Assembly: GCA_963626805.1 (NCBI GenBank)
Contig: CAVFXS010000051.1
Span: forward strand, 1 to 64,000
DNA length: 64,000 bases
Reading direction: 5' to 3'
DNA from: CAG-632 sp963626805
GTDB taxonomy: Bacteria > Bacillota > Clostridia > Lachnospirales > Lachnospiraceae
The notes beneath the pieces were generated by a model. That model was given only the letters and a program-made list of their open reading frames with translations, did no database searches and was not told the DNA's origin. Both the position numbers and the translations under genes were made by a program. Positions within the stretch are counted from its first letter, which is position 1, and each line of letters opens with the position of its first letter. This document shows, in pieces, positions 8,927 through 17,569 of this stretch.

Positions 8927-9017
8927 CAACCTTCTTTTTCATATTTATCATTTTTTATTTCACAGCTTAATCTCTATCTTCATTGCTTTTATTTCTTCCG
9001 TCTGACCGGCAAACCTA

Positions 9018-10385
9018 TCAATCAACCAGATTGGTGATCCAGACTCCCTTCTTTACCAGAATATAACCCACAATTACCTTGATCATATCCAGACTCTGCA
9101 CGATTGCATACACACCAAGAATCGGAAGCTGTGTATAGGCAGACAGTATGAATGCCAGCGGCACCGGGATCACCCAGGTAAATATGCTGTCAAACAAAAA
9201 TGTAATCACTGTCTTTCCTCCTGACCGCAACGTAAAATAAAGCACATTTAAAAATCCCTGCAATGGAAAAAAGAGTGACGTTATCACAATAAACCATCGT
9301 CCCAGATTCTTAACCTCCGGTGTAGTATCATATAATGCCGGGAATCCCCTGGAACATAATACCAGTATACCGGTCAGGAGCAGACACATAGCACCGGTAA
9401 ACCACATCAGTTTCGTGGAATTCTTCTTAGCTTCTTCAAACTTCGATGCTCCCAGATACTGTCCGATCAGAATGCCGACCGCATTTCCCATCGCTACAAA
9501 TATCACATTCAGCAGATTACAGATGGCATTGGAGATATTCAGTCCCGCTACTACCTGCAGACCTCGGATGGAATAGCACTGCGTTAACACTGCAATTCCG
9601 CCGGCCCATAAAAACTCATTTAAAAAGATCGGAATTCCCTTCCGGATCACAATCCCCATTTCATGCATCGGAAGCTTCATCGTCCGGTAAATCTCTTTTA
9701 AGAATGTATGCTTCTCCCGTTTTGCATGAGACCACACGATCACAACTGTCATTTCTACTACCCTGGCAAGTACCGTAGCGATCGCCGCACCTCGGACGCC
9801 CAGCCGTGGGAACCCGAACTTTCCATATATCAGGAAATAATTAAATACCACATCCACCACTACCGATGCCACACCGGCGATCATTGGTTTCATACTCTCA
9901 CCGGTTTCCCGCAGGCTGCTGGCATATACCTGTGTAATAGAAAACGGAATCAGGCCAAGCAGCATAACGTGAAGATACTGCAGGCTATATTCCAGTGTTG
10001 CCCCGGCATCAATATCCGCAGATGTTCCATGCAGATATAGACTAACCAACTGACTGCCGCCAAAGAAAAATACCGCAATCCCTGCCAGCGTACACAAAAT
10101 ACAGATCCAGAGCTTTAATCGGAAAATATCCTGAAATCCCTTCGTATTCCCTTGTCCGTAATACTGTGCTCCATAAATCCCCGGTCCCGATATTCCACCG
10201 AAAATAGCCAGATTAAACACAAAAATCAGCTGTCCCGCAATGGAAACAGCCGTCATACTCTCTGTTCCCAGCCGTCCGACCATCAGGTTATCGACCAGAC
10301 TTACCGCATTAGTAATTCCATTCTGAACCATCATCGGAACCGCCAGGAGCAGTGCCTTCTTATAAATCACATTCTTATTATTCAT
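9018..10385 (-). CDS. MATE family efflux transporter
   Basis: A 455-residue MATE transporter with the family repeat structure: 'KALLLAVPMMVQNGITNAVS' and 'VDNLMVGRLGTESMTAVSIA' at the N-terminus, and 'FVAMGNAVGILIGQYLGASK' at the start of the second half. I place the start at ATG 10385 because AGGTGAG is immediately upstream; the frame is open to 10457 but without a better ribosome site, and that extension would overlap the upstream gene. It is clearly diverged from the neighbouring MATE at 7559, so the two are not a recent duplicate. The substrate is unknown. Confidence 0.85.
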   Translation of the reverse strand: MNNKNVIYKKALLLAVPMMVQNGITNAVSLVDNLMVGRLGTESMTAVSIAGQLIFVFNLAIFGGISGPGIYGAQYYGQGNTKGFQDIFRLKLWICILCTLAGIAVFFFGGSQLVSLYLHGTSADIDAGATLEYSLQYLHVMLLGLIPFSITQVYASSLRETGESMKPMIAGVASVVVDVVFNYFLIYGKFGFPRLGVRGAAIATVLARVVEMTVVIVWSHAKREKHTFLKEIYRTMKLPMHEMGIVIRKGIPIFLNEFLWAGGIAVLTQCYSIRGLQVVAGLNISNAICNLLNVIFVAMGNAVGILIGQYLGASKFEEAKKNSTKLMWFTGAMCLLLTGILVLCSRGFPALYDTTPEVKNLGRWFIVITSLFFPLQGFLNVLYFTLRSGGKTVITFLFDSIFTWVIPVPLAFILSAYTQLPILGVYAIVQSLDMIKVIVGYILVKKGVWITNLVD

Positions 10386-10453
10386 TTTCTCACCTGCAAC
10401 AATTCTACAGTCATTCTTGTTCCGGATAATCATAATCCAAACTGTACAAATCG

Positions 10454-11290
10454 TCAATCTATTTCATTATATTCCTGAAATGCTGCATAATACTGGGCCG
10501 TTACCTCCCCATACTTCTGTGCCCAACTGTTCGTGCCATTGTACCGTGCCATGACCTGTCTGGTCTCATCCTCTGTCAATGGTGTGCTGACCTGCTGGTC
10601 ATCCATGATCTTTGCCAGAACCATTGCCTCTGTATCGATACAACAGGCATCATCCTGCAAACCCATCCAAAACTGCTCTAAGGTAGCAATATCTGACGGA
10701 TCGTATTCCGTACCATATTTCCAGTTATATGCCTCGATTGCAGTTTTTGCATAAATCTGTGCAATTCCGGTCGAAGAATCCTGCTTATGTATTACCCGAA
10801 ACAGGGATAACTCTCCTGCCATCCTACTTCCACTTTCTGTCTGCCTGTCTTCTTCCGCATAAGTCAGGGATACCCATGCATCCGCCACCGGATCCTCTAT
10901 CCCATAGAAACGAATCTCCTGGAACAGGACTGCCTGAATCATGGCCTTCTCTACTCCGTATTTCTGAGCTGCCGCCGTAATCTCCGCATCATGTTGCAAT
11001 ACAAGGTTCAACGCATCCTCCGTAGAATAACAGGGTGCCGTTTTAATCATCTGTCCCAGATTGATATATCCTTCTACTGCCTTCTCTAGCTTAATCTGTA
11101 GCTGTTCCTCCGCGGTCTGCGACTCACAACCATTCACTTCAATTACAATCATGCTCTGGGATTTCTTCCAGTATGTATCATAGTGATTCTGCAAAAAGGA
11201 AATTAATCCAAGCGCCAGAATCAAGCTACACACAACCCATATTCGAAAACCCATATTCTGTTTTTTCTTTCCGTTATGCGTTCTGTTCAA
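10454..11290 (-). CDS. Membrane-anchored lysozyme/transglycosylase-like protein
   Basis: A 278-residue protein with one N-terminal TM segment ('IWVVCSLILALGLISFL', residues ~17-34) and an extracytoplasmic domain. The middle part resembles a soluble-lytic-transglycosylase/lysozyme fold: 'AAQKYGVEKAMIQAVLFQEIR' near 105-125, where Glu is a candidate catalytic residue, 'DSSTGIAQIYAKTAIEAYN' near 170-190, and 'VMARYNGTNSWAQKYGEVTAQY' near the C-terminus. This order (Glu helix, S-x-G-x-xQI, N-G) is that of SLT domains, but similarity is weak. It lies just upstream of, and 68 bases from, the MATE gene on the same strand. A peptidoglycan-directed role is inferred. Confidence 0.55.
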   Translation of the reverse strand: MNRTHNGKKKQNMGFRIWVVCSLILALGLISFLQNHYDTYWKKSQSMIVIEVNGCESQTAEEQLQIKLEKAVEGYINLGQMIKTAPCYSTEDALNLVLQHDAEITAAAQKYGVEKAMIQAVLFQEIRFYGIEDPVADAWVSLTYAEEDRQTESGSRMAGELSLFRVIHKQDSSTGIAQIYAKTAIEAYNWKYGTEYDPSDIATLEQFWMGLQDDACCIDTEAMVLAKIMDDQQVSTPLTEDETRQVMARYNGTNSWAQKYGEVTAQYYAAFQEYNEID

Positions 11291-11520
11291 CCGGTTCCAC
11301 TCTCCTCAAATCCCTGCATTGCTTCTTATACTATTATTCATGTATCGTTTTGTTTGTTCATTTAAATTAACAGATATCTACATAATAGATACAACGATCC
11401 GGCATCAAAACGGCATCATGTTTTATAATAAATTCTGTCTGTCATCCTTGATTTCCAGATATCGTACTTAGATTATCTTTTAAATGAAGAAAACGAAGAG
11501 AGTCTTCCAGACCGCAGAGA

Positions 11521-11808
11521 TCAGCAGAAAAATGAAAATACACCAATGCCTGCCGTGAAAATAGAAAGTATAATATCCAATGTTAACTGTGCAACAAAAC
11601 CGCAGCTGCTTAATATAATTCCCCAGACGCCACAGCTTTTATTGGTCGGGGTTGGTTTCTGATTGATTCCGACAATTCCCAGAATCAATCCGGTTAAACT
11701 GACCAGATACAACGGATCCACGAAAAAACTCGCAATTCCGAGTACCAGCGCTGCCGTACAAAGACCACTCTTCTGCGAAATCGGTGCATTATAATAATTA
11801 TTATCCAT
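11521..11808 (-). CDS. Small DUF4190-like two-TM membrane protein
   Basis: A 95-residue protein with a short N-terminal tail, then two hydrophobic hairpins: 'ALVLGIASFFVDPLYLVSLTGLILGIVGI' and 'GVWGIILSSCGFVAQLTLDIILSIFTAGI'. The pattern 'LGI.S......L....LILGI.G' matches the DUF4190 group of small membrane proteins of unknown role. AAAGGAGAGC lies upstream of the ATG. It is divergent from the 11948 gene, with the 34-bp palindrome between them, so the two may share control. Confidence 0.65.
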   Translation of the reverse strand: MDNNYYNAPISQKSGLCTAALVLGIASFFVDPLYLVSLTGLILGIVGINQKPTPTNKSCGVWGIILSSCGFVAQLTLDIILSIFTAGIGVFSFFC

Positions 11809-11884
11809 ATCTGCTCTCCTTTATCAATTGTAATATAGTGTTTATATATTACCACATAATCTTTTTATATTCTATGCTTTTTCG

Positions 11885-11918
11885 ACTTGCTATTATATAT
11901 ATATATATAATAGCAAGT
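11885..11918. promoter_or_regulatory. 34-bp perfect palindrome
   Basis: A perfect inverted repeat, ACTTGCTATTATATATA followed directly by its reverse complement, with no loop. It lies 30 bases upstream of the ATG of the 11948 gene and 77 bases from the start of the divergent 11521 gene. It contains TATATAAT-like -10 sequences on both strands and could be an operator or a cruciform-prone site. Confidence 0.6.
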
Positions 11919-11947
11919 GAAGCAAAGATAAAATGAGGAGGTTAATT

Positions 11948-12379
11948 ATGAAAAGTTTTCTAGAAAAGGTTATTGACGATGATCCTAAAACTGTAGAAAA
12001 ATTTCAGAAAGCACTAGAAAAAAACGGCATTTCCGGAACTGCTTACGAGACATTCCGCACGGAGGTCCGAGCAGGCAATGCAGCAGAATTTAAGAATCTT
12101 TCGATAATTGTCACGGATTCCTATATCTGCAACTACAATCCCTTAGTCATAAGCTTTAACCTGATACCGATTTCTTCTGTTACAAGACTTTACAGAACCA
12201 ACATCCGACCTGACGGTTATTCCTTTGAATGGTTCTGGCTGAAGATTGAAATGTCTAACGGTACCTACGATCTCTTGTCATCACAGATGCGGAATTCAGC
12301 AAATTCACCAAAGATACTTGACGTTTATAATGACGTAATTGCAGATGTTATGCGGAGAAAGGAAGGTATTGCCTTATGA
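11948..12379 (+). CDS. Small protein of unknown function, possibly PH-like
   Basis: A 143-residue soluble protein. I start it at ATG 11948 because the ATG at 11933 overlaps the GAGGAGG ribosome site. It has a helical N-terminus ('FLEKVIDDDPKTVEKFQKALEK') followed by a beta-rich part ('NLSIIVTDSYICNYNPLVISFNLIPISSVTRLYR', 'FWLKIEMSNGTYDLLSS') and a C-terminal helix. The strand-rich core with one terminal helix is reminiscent of bacterial PH-like domains, but I do not recognise the family with confidence. Its stop overlaps the start of the zinc-ribbon gene (TTATGATG), so the two form an operon. Confidence 0.6.
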   Translation: MKSFLEKVIDDDPKTVEKFQKALEKNGISGTAYETFRTEVRAGNAAEFKNLSIIVTDSYICNYNPLVISFNLIPISSVTRLYRTNIRPDGYSFEWFWLKIEMSNGTYDLLSSQMRNSANSPKILDVYNDVIADVMRRKEGIAL

Positions 12380-12633
12380 TGTATGTTTATGGAACAAGAA
12401 AGAAAATCAAAAAGATACGTGATCTTGGACAAATGACGTGCACCAATTGTGGTCACTCCATTAATGCAGTCCTTGCAAAGGAAGTGGGTTATTGCCATTT
12501 TTGCTATATCCCTGTGTTCCCATATCTTATGGGGTATAAAATCATACTCTGTCCGAATTGTGGAATCATGCGAAAGCTCGACAATGAAGAGTTCCAATCA
12601 CTGCAGGAAGACCAACACAAACCATCGGTCTAG
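12376..12633 (+). CDS. Small zinc-ribbon protein
   Basis: An 85-residue protein with CxxC (TCTNC, residues ~21-25), a second pair CHFC near 40-43 and CPNC near 59-62, spaced as in zinc ribbons of the zinc_ribbon_15 kind. Hydrophobic residues between the pairs ('IPVFPYLMGYKIILCP') suggest a compact rubredoxin-like knuckle. It overlaps the upstream gene and is followed by an intrinsic terminator at 12655-12682. Function unknown; co-translation suggests it partners with the 143-residue protein. Confidence 0.65.
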   Translation: MMYVYGTRKKIKKIRDLGQMTCTNCGHSINAVLAKEVGYCHFCYIPVFPYLMGYKIILCPNCGIMRKLDNEEFQSLQEDQHKPSV

Positions 12634-12654
12634 TCCGGTGTTGCGATACATAAG

Positions 12655-12682
12655 GAGGGGCTATAATGCAAGCCCCTCTTTA
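12655..12682 (+). terminator. Intrinsic terminator after the zinc-ribbon gene
   Basis: GAGGGGCT (12655-12662), 8-base loop, AGCCCCTC (12671-12678), then TTTAT. Confidence 0.75.
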
Positions 12683-12731
12683 TATCAATTTCAGCACTGA
12701 TTTGACCGATCATTTAAGTTCTGTTAAATTA

Positions 12732-13376
12732 TTATTTGTTTTTTACAAAACAATCTTCTTCTTTAAGACCCGAATTACTAAGTGTAATAACACTCCACAA
12801 TAAGAATATTTCTGCAAACAAGTGTGCAAATTCTGCAATCCAGTGGTATATCGGACTGCCGTCCGATGCCGAGCCTACAAAGCAGTTAGCAAGCATTCCT
12901 GCATACGATAATACCATCAGTATAATAGTCTTTTTACACTTAATCTTAACAGCTATTATACCGAGCATAACATAAAAGTATGTCATTGAAACAAACGTAA
13001 GCAGCAGAAATGGCATCTTTGTTGTGATTGTCGGAATGGCAACTGCATTAAGAGCAGTTGCACCAGTTCCTGATTTTTTATTGTCCTTAAGCATTTTAGT
13101 AAATGCTATACACATAAATATGAAACCTATTGATTGCATTGGGAAAAAGCATTCTGATAACATCGTATAATCACATAGACCAAATGCATATAAGAATTTC
13201 CAAAGCAGCTTACATATTGCTCCGGCAAACAATATCAACGCTCCACCTGAAAAAAGAGCATATACCTTATTCGTCATCTTGTTATACAAACTATCCATAA
13301 GCTTAAAGTTGGCAATCAAAAAGAGTACCACCGGGATCACATCAAAAATGGCCATCGGAATCGAAATTTTATTCAT
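12732..13376 (-). CDS. Polytopic membrane protein, unknown function
   Basis: A 214-residue protein with six or seven predicted membrane helices ('FDVIPVVLFLIANFKLM', 'ALFSGGALILFAGAICKLLW', 'SIGFIFMCIAFTKML', 'MPFLLLTFVSMTYFYVMLGIIAV', 'IILMVLSYAGMLANCFVG', 'WIAEFAHLFAEIFLLWSVITL'). I do not recognise the family. It appears more AT-rich and less typical in codon use than its neighbours. AGAGGTGG is upstream of the ATG. It is immediately downstream of the LDH-like gene on the same strand, 82 bases apart. Confidence 0.6.
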   Translation of the reverse strand: MNKISIPMAIFDVIPVVLFLIANFKLMDSLYNKMTNKVYALFSGGALILFAGAICKLLWKFLYAFGLCDYTMLSECFFPMQSIGFIFMCIAFTKMLKDNKKSGTGATALNAVAIPTITTKMPFLLLTFVSMTYFYVMLGIIAVKIKCKKTIILMVLSYAGMLANCFVGSASDGSPIYHWIAEFAHLFAEIFLLWSVITLSNSGLKEEDCFVKNK

Positions 13377-13458
13377 ATTTATTTTCCACCTCTTTCTCTT
13401 TCATAATCATGTCGCTGGTCACATTTGTGCTGAATCTTTTTTGTTCTCTGATATTTTA

Positions 13459-14436
13459 TTACGGTTCTCTGATCAGACTGATATTTCGTATGGTCTTTCG
13501 GACAGTTTCAACCGCATCAAAAAATCCACGGTACTCTTCTGGAGTCCATTTTTCCCGAATTCTCTGCTGCACACCCATTGGACCCACTACGCTTGGCACA
13601 CTCAAGGCAACCTCGCGGCATCCGTGCTCGCCCATTAAAACAGAACTAACAGAGCAGATCGTTGGCCGCTGATTCACGATTGCATCAGCAAGCTGACAAA
13701 CGCATGTAGCAATTCCATAATGGGTCCGTCCTTTCGCCGCAATAATTTGAGTCCCCATCATTTTCGTTTTTTCTGCAATCTCATTCCTCATCTTGTCTGT
13801 CCATTCAAGACCGGCTTCCTCACAGTATTTCGCAATCGGAATACCACCAACGGTCACACGACTCCAAAGTGGAATCTGATTGTCCCCATGCTCACCAATC
13901 ACATAACCATTAACAACACCGGTACTAAGCCCAACATAGTCTGCCACACTTCTCACAAAGCGAGAGGAATCCAGCATACAGCCAGAGCCAAAGACCATTC
14001 CATTTGGCAGTCCCATCCATTCCGTTGCTTTAAAGGTCAACACATCAACGGGATTTGAAATAATCAAAAGAATCCCCCTTGTGTAATACTTCCGAATACC
14101 CTCGACAACTGTTTTCATAATCTTGGCATTTTCATTTGCCAGATCCAACCGGGTCTCTCCGGGCTTTCTACCACGTCCTGCTGTGATGATAATCAAATCA
14201 CAGTCTTCGCAGTCGCTGTAATCTCCGGCATAAAGATCAGCTGTACCCATATTCGGAAGACCATGGCGAATGTCTTTCGCCTCTCCATCTGTCTTTTCAT
14301 GGTTGACATCTATCAGCACAATCTCTCTCGCAACGTCCTTCAGTGCCAGAGCATATGCGATTGACGCACCGACATAGCCTGCACCAATAATCGATACTTT
14401 TCGATTTCCAGGTGTATATCCCATTCGTTTTTGCAT
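13459..14436 (-). CDS. Lactate/malate dehydrogenase family enzyme with MDH-like Arg102
   Basis: A 325-residue NAD-dependent 2-hydroxyacid dehydrogenase of the LDH/MDH family. Rossmann motif 'SIIGAGYVGASIAYALAL' near residue 15, Asp for NAD ('VLIDVNHEK'), loop Arg109 ('GETRLDL'), Asp168/Arg171 ('LDSSRF') and catalytic His195 ('IGEHGDNQIPLWS') are all present. Overall it is most like L-lactate dehydrogenase, including Thr in 'KGRTHYG'. However the residue equivalent to Gln102, directly before KPGETR, is Arg ('TAGRGRKPGETR'). Arg at 102 is the known malate/oxaloacetate specificity residue. True substrate is therefore uncertain. AAAGGTGAGG precedes the ATG. Confidence 0.85.
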   Translation of the reverse strand: MQKRMGYTPGNRKVSIIGAGYVGASIAYALALKDVAREIVLIDVNHEKTDGEAKDIRHGLPNMGTADLYAGDYSDCEDCDLIIITAGRGRKPGETRLDLANENAKIMKTVVEGIRKYYTRGILLIISNPVDVLTFKATEWMGLPNGMVFGSGCMLDSSRFVRSVADYVGLSTGVVNGYVIGEHGDNQIPLWSRVTVGGIPIAKYCEEAGLEWTDKMRNEIAEKTKMMGTQIIAAKGRTHYGIATCVCQLADAIVNQRPTICSVSSVLMGEHGCREVALSVPSVVGPMGVQQRIREKWTPEEYRGFFDAVETVRKTIRNISLIREP

Positions 14437-14804
14437 TTTACCTCACCTTTATCAGCAATACCCGCTATCCCTCTATGACCAGATCATTCGATGCTTAGTA
14501 CTTTGTTCTTTCGTTATAATGATAAATATCGATGCTTTGAACGAAGACCTTTCATTGCTGACTATTCTCCCAAACTTAAAACTACATTTATTAACTTCGA
14601 TTATGCCATATTCCTCTTACTTTTTCAAGGAATTTAAATCCTTCCTGTATTTACACTCATTTCTTCCTATTGTATACTTTAATAAGCGTTTAAGTTCATT
14701 TAAGGTTTCTGTGTTATTTTATAAGCTAAGATACCAATAAGCTATGACACTGAGCTTTCGGATATAAACCATACGTTCAATAGGATTGTCAGGAGGGATG
14801 TTTC
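14437..14804 (+). promoter_or_regulatory. Promoter region with a direct-repeat response-regulator box
   Basis: No gene is visible in this 368-base gap. At 14689-14704 there is TTTAAG-TTCA-TTTAAG, a direct repeat with 10-bp period, followed 10 bases later by TATTTT (14715-14720) as a possible -10. A closely similar box (TTTAAGCTTAAATTAAGG, 16777-16794) lies at the same 10-base distance from the -10 of the polyphosphate-polymerase operon. Direct repeats of one helical turn are typical OmpR/PhoB-family sites, so the response regulator encoded just downstream is the obvious candidate. Confidence 0.6.
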
Positions 14805-15482
14805 ATGCGACTGTTACTTGCCGAAGATGAAAAAGAATTATCAGCAGCCTTAACTGCTATCTTTAAACACAACAACTACTCTGTGGATGCCGTCTACAAC
14901 GGTCAGGATGCTCTGGATTATCTGGAATGCGGCAACTATGATGCGGCTATTTTAGATATTATGATGCCGAAAATGGATGGTCTGACCGTTCTGAAAAAGG
15001 TGCGGGCTGCCGGTAATGCCGTTCCGATCATTATGCTGACTGCCGTCGGCGGGATTGATAACAAGGTTACCGGTCTGGATCTGGGTGCGGACGATTATCT
15101 GACCAAGCCCTTCTCCACCAAGGAGCTACTTGCCAGAGTCCGGGCGATCACCCGTCGCAAGGAGGATATGAGTCATTCAATCCTCACCTTCGGAGATTTA
15201 TCCTTAAATCGTGCCACCTATGAATTATCCTGCGGTGAAAACCATATCCGGTTATCCAACAAGGACTTTCAGATGATGGAAATGCTTCTCATATCCCCCG
15301 GTCAGATCATCTCTACGGAACAGTTTATGGACAAAATCTGGGGATATGACAGCAATACCGAGTTGAATGTTGTCTGGGTATATATCTCCAATCTCCGAAA
15401 AAAGCTGACACAGCTGCATTCAACCGTAACCATTAAAGCTACACGTAATCTGGGGTATTCTGTGGAGGTCGCACATGCTTAA
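14805..15482 (+). CDS. OmpR/PhoB family response regulator
   Basis: A 225-residue response regulator. The receiver domain (1-115) has acidic pocket 'EDE' near the N-terminus, the phosphoacceptor Asp in 'AAILDIMMPKMDG' (about residue 51), Thr in 'IIMLTA' and Lys in 'DDYLTKPFS'. The C-terminal winged helix (~128-222) shows 'LSNKDFQMMEMLLISPGQI' and 'VVWVYISNLRKKL'. CAGGAGG precedes the ATG. The histidine-kinase gene overlaps its end by 8 bases. It probably binds the TTTAAG direct repeats ahead of its own gene and ahead of the operon starting at 16841. Confidence 0.92.
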   Translation: MRLLLAEDEKELSAALTAIFKHNNYSVDAVYNGQDALDYLECGNYDAAILDIMMPKMDGLTVLKKVRAAGNAVPIIMLTAVGGIDNKVTGLDLGADDYLTKPFSTKELLARVRAITRRKEDMSHSILTFGDLSLNRATYELSCGENHIRLSNKDFQMMEMLLISPGQIISTEQFMDKIWGYDSNTELNVVWVYISNLRKKLTQLHSTVTIKATRNLGYSVEVAHA

Positions 15483-16749
15483 GAAATTAAAAGGTAAGTT
15501 CATCCGGGTATCCATGCTTACAGTCACTCTGGTTCTGCTGCTCATCATGGGTACCATCAATATCACAAATTATGAAAGCACAAAGCAGAGTGCAGAACAG
15601 CTTTTAAACATTCTGGCCGACAATGAGGGTGTTTTTCCACAACCGGAGAAGCCGACATACAACCATCCATCGAATGACAATCATCCGCTGACAGCCGATG
15701 TCCCTCCGCATAGGGAGGATACCTTTTCCCCGGAGGCACCCTTTAACACCAGATATTTCACCGTAACCCTTGCTACCTCAGGTACTACCACCACCATTGC
15801 GGATACCAATGTCACCAACATTGCGGCTATCTCTTCCGAGACCGCCGGTTCCTATGCTGAGGAATTATTCGCCAGGGGAAGGGTCTCCGGATATGTAGGC
15901 AATTACCGTTACCGTCAGGTCACCTGCTCCAATGGTGATTCTATGTATATCTTTCTTGACTGTGAGCGGGAGCTGCAATCCTTTCACAGCTTTCTGACCG
16001 CCAGCCTGCTGATCAGCCTTGCCGGTCTGCTTCTGATCTTTATTCTGCTTTTGATCTTCTCCGGCATTGCCGTTCATCCGATCGTCGAAAGCTATGAGAA
16101 ACAGAAGCGCTTCATCACGGATGCCAGCCATGAGATCAAAACTCCGCTGGCTATCATTGATGCCAATACCGATGTCATTGAGATGGAGCACGGAGAAAGC
16201 TCCTGGACCGCCAGCACGAAAAAACAGGTAGAACGTCTGACCTCGCTGACCGAAAAGCTGGTTCTGCTTTCCAAGATGGATGAGGCACAGCCGCGGATAG
16301 AAATGCAGCCTGTCCCGGTATCCGATCTGCTGACCGATACTCTAGATTCCTTTGAGGCTGTCTGTGCGACCAGAAATATTACCCTGACCGCATCCATTGA
16401 ACCGTCTGTCACTATTAACGGAAATGCGGATACCCTGCAACAGGCATTTACGATGCTGATCGACAATGCTGTAAAATATTCGGATGGTTCCATCTCCATT
16501 ACCCTGCAGAAGCGTGGCCGGATTGCCCAGCTGACCTTCGCCAATTCGGTCGCCGAGATCAAACCCGGCCGTCACAATGAGCTGTTTGAACGCTTCTATC
16601 GGCCGGACACCTCCCGAAATACACAGACCGGAGGATTTGGTATTGGGTTATCCACAGTCAAGGCGATTGTAGAAGCTCATAAGGGGAAAGTCTCCGCCAG
16701 AGCTGCCGATGCACATTCCATTCAGTTCGTATTGATTCTCCCTCTGTAA
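15475..16749 (+). CDS. Two-component sensor histidine kinase
   Basis: A 424-residue membrane kinase. TM1 (about 12-30, 'LTVTLVLLLIMGTINI') and TM2 (about 168-195, 'LLISLAGLLLIFILLLIFSG') bracket a roughly 135-residue extracytoplasmic sensor rich in Pro and Thr. The cytoplasmic part has the H-box 'FITDASHEIKTPLAII' (phospho-His ~220), N-box 'DNAVKYSDGS', G1 'FYRPDTSR' region and G2 'GGFGIGLSTVKAI'. No HAMP domain is obvious. It overlaps the response regulator gene and is followed by the polyphosphate operon, which probably is its output. The stimulus is unknown. Confidence 0.9.
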   Translation: MLKKLKGKFIRVSMLTVTLVLLLIMGTINITNYESTKQSAEQLLNILADNEGVFPQPEKPTYNHPSNDNHPLTADVPPHREDTFSPEAPFNTRYFTVTLATSGTTTTIADTNVTNIAAISSETAGSYAEELFARGRVSGYVGNYRYRQVTCSNGDSMYIFLDCERELQSFHSFLTASLLISLAGLLLIFILLLIFSGIAVHPIVESYEKQKRFITDASHEIKTPLAIIDANTDVIEMEHGESSWTASTKKQVERLTSLTEKLVLLSKMDEAQPRIEMQPVPVSDLLTDTLDSFEAVCATRNITLTASIEPSVTINGNADTLQQAFTMLIDNAVKYSDGSISITLQKRGRIAQLTFANSVAEIKPGRHNELFERFYRPDTSRNTQTGGFGIGLSTVKAIVEAHKGKVSARAADAHSIQFVLILPL

Positions 16750-16776
16750 TGCAAAACACATAAAATTAACAATTAC

Positions 16777-16809
16777 TTTAAGCTTAAATTAAGGTTCCCT
16801 TGCTATCAT
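16777..16809 (+). promoter_or_regulatory. Promoter of the polyphosphate operon with response-regulator box
   Basis: TTTAAG (16777-16782) and ATTAAG (16788-16793) form a near-direct repeat replacing the -35 element, and TATCAT (16804-16809) is the -10. The same box-to--10 distance is found upstream of the response regulator at 14689-14720, suggesting activation of both promoters by the same regulator. Confidence 0.6.
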
Positions 16810-16840
16810 CTAGGAAAGAAAAGCAAAGGAGCCTTATTTT

Positions 16841-17569
16841 ATGGATATTCAAACCGTATTCAAACGTTATGAAATCAAATATTTCCTGACCCAGATACAG
16901 ATGCAGGAACTGAAACATCAGATGGAGCCTTATATGTGTGCAGACGCTCATGGAAAATCGACGATTTTAAATCTTTACTTTGATACCCCGAACGACATGC
17001 TGATCCGCCACTCTCTGGAGAAGCCGGTATATAAAGAAAAGCTTCGCCTCCGGAGCTATCAGATACCTCAGACAGAGACTCCGGTATTTTTGGAAATCAA
17101 GAAAAAGTATGAGGGCGTTGTTTACAAACGGCGCATCAGCAGCTCCTACCGGCAGATGACCGATTACTTAGAACATGGCATTCCATTTTCCGACAGCCAG
17201 ATCATGCATGAGATCAATTATTTCATGAGCTATTATCCGGAGCTTACGCCCCATGTCTTCCTCTCCTATGACCGGGAAGCTTTTTATGGGAAAACAGATG
17301 CAAACTTCCGGATCACCTTTGACCGGAACATTCTCTGGCGGACCGATCACCTCACTCTGGATGCCGGAGTCTTCGGTACTCCTCTGCTTCCGGAAGACAC
17401 TGTCCTTCTGGAGATAAAAACTGCCGGCGGAATACCTCTATGGCTGACACATTTTCTGAGGAATGAGCAGCTGCAGAAATGCTCCTTTTCCAAATACGGA
17501 ACGGCTTATATCCAAAGCCTTAAGAATCACTCACAACCACTTTTTACTGATATGGAGGTAGCAATATGA
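16841..17569 (+). CDS. VTC-type polyphosphate polymerase domain protein
   Basis: A 242-residue protein of the VTC/triphosphate-tunnel family. 'FKRYEIKYFLT' at the N-terminus supplies the first basic strand. 'STILNLYFDTPNDMLI', 'EKLRLRSYQ', 'VFLEIKKKYEGVVYKRR', 'YDREAFYG' and 'DTVLLEIKTAGGIPLW' are the alternating strands carrying Arg, Lys and Glu that line the tunnel in Vtc4-like enzymes. Vtc4 makes polyphosphate from ATP; bacterial homologues are soluble and pair with DUF4956 membrane proteins. CAAAGGAG precedes the ATG. Its stop overlaps the DUF4956 start (ATGA). Confidence 0.85.
   Translation: MDIQTVFKRYEIKYFLTQIQMQELKHQMEPYMCADAHGKSTILNLYFDTPNDMLIRHSLEKPVYKEKLRLRSYQIPQTETPVFLEIKKKYEGVVYKRRISSSYRQMTDYLEHGIPFSDSQIMHEINYFMSYYPELTPHVFLSYDREAFYGKTDANFRITFDRNILWRTDHLTLDAGVFGTPLLPEDTVLLEIKTAGGIPLWLTHFLRNEQLQKCSFSKYGTAYIQSLKNHSQPLFTDMEVAI

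Noticed and set aside
7559..10385. Adjacent MATE genes as a recent tandem duplication
   Set aside because: The two proteins differ throughout and lack near-identical DNA, so any duplication is old or they were acquired separately.
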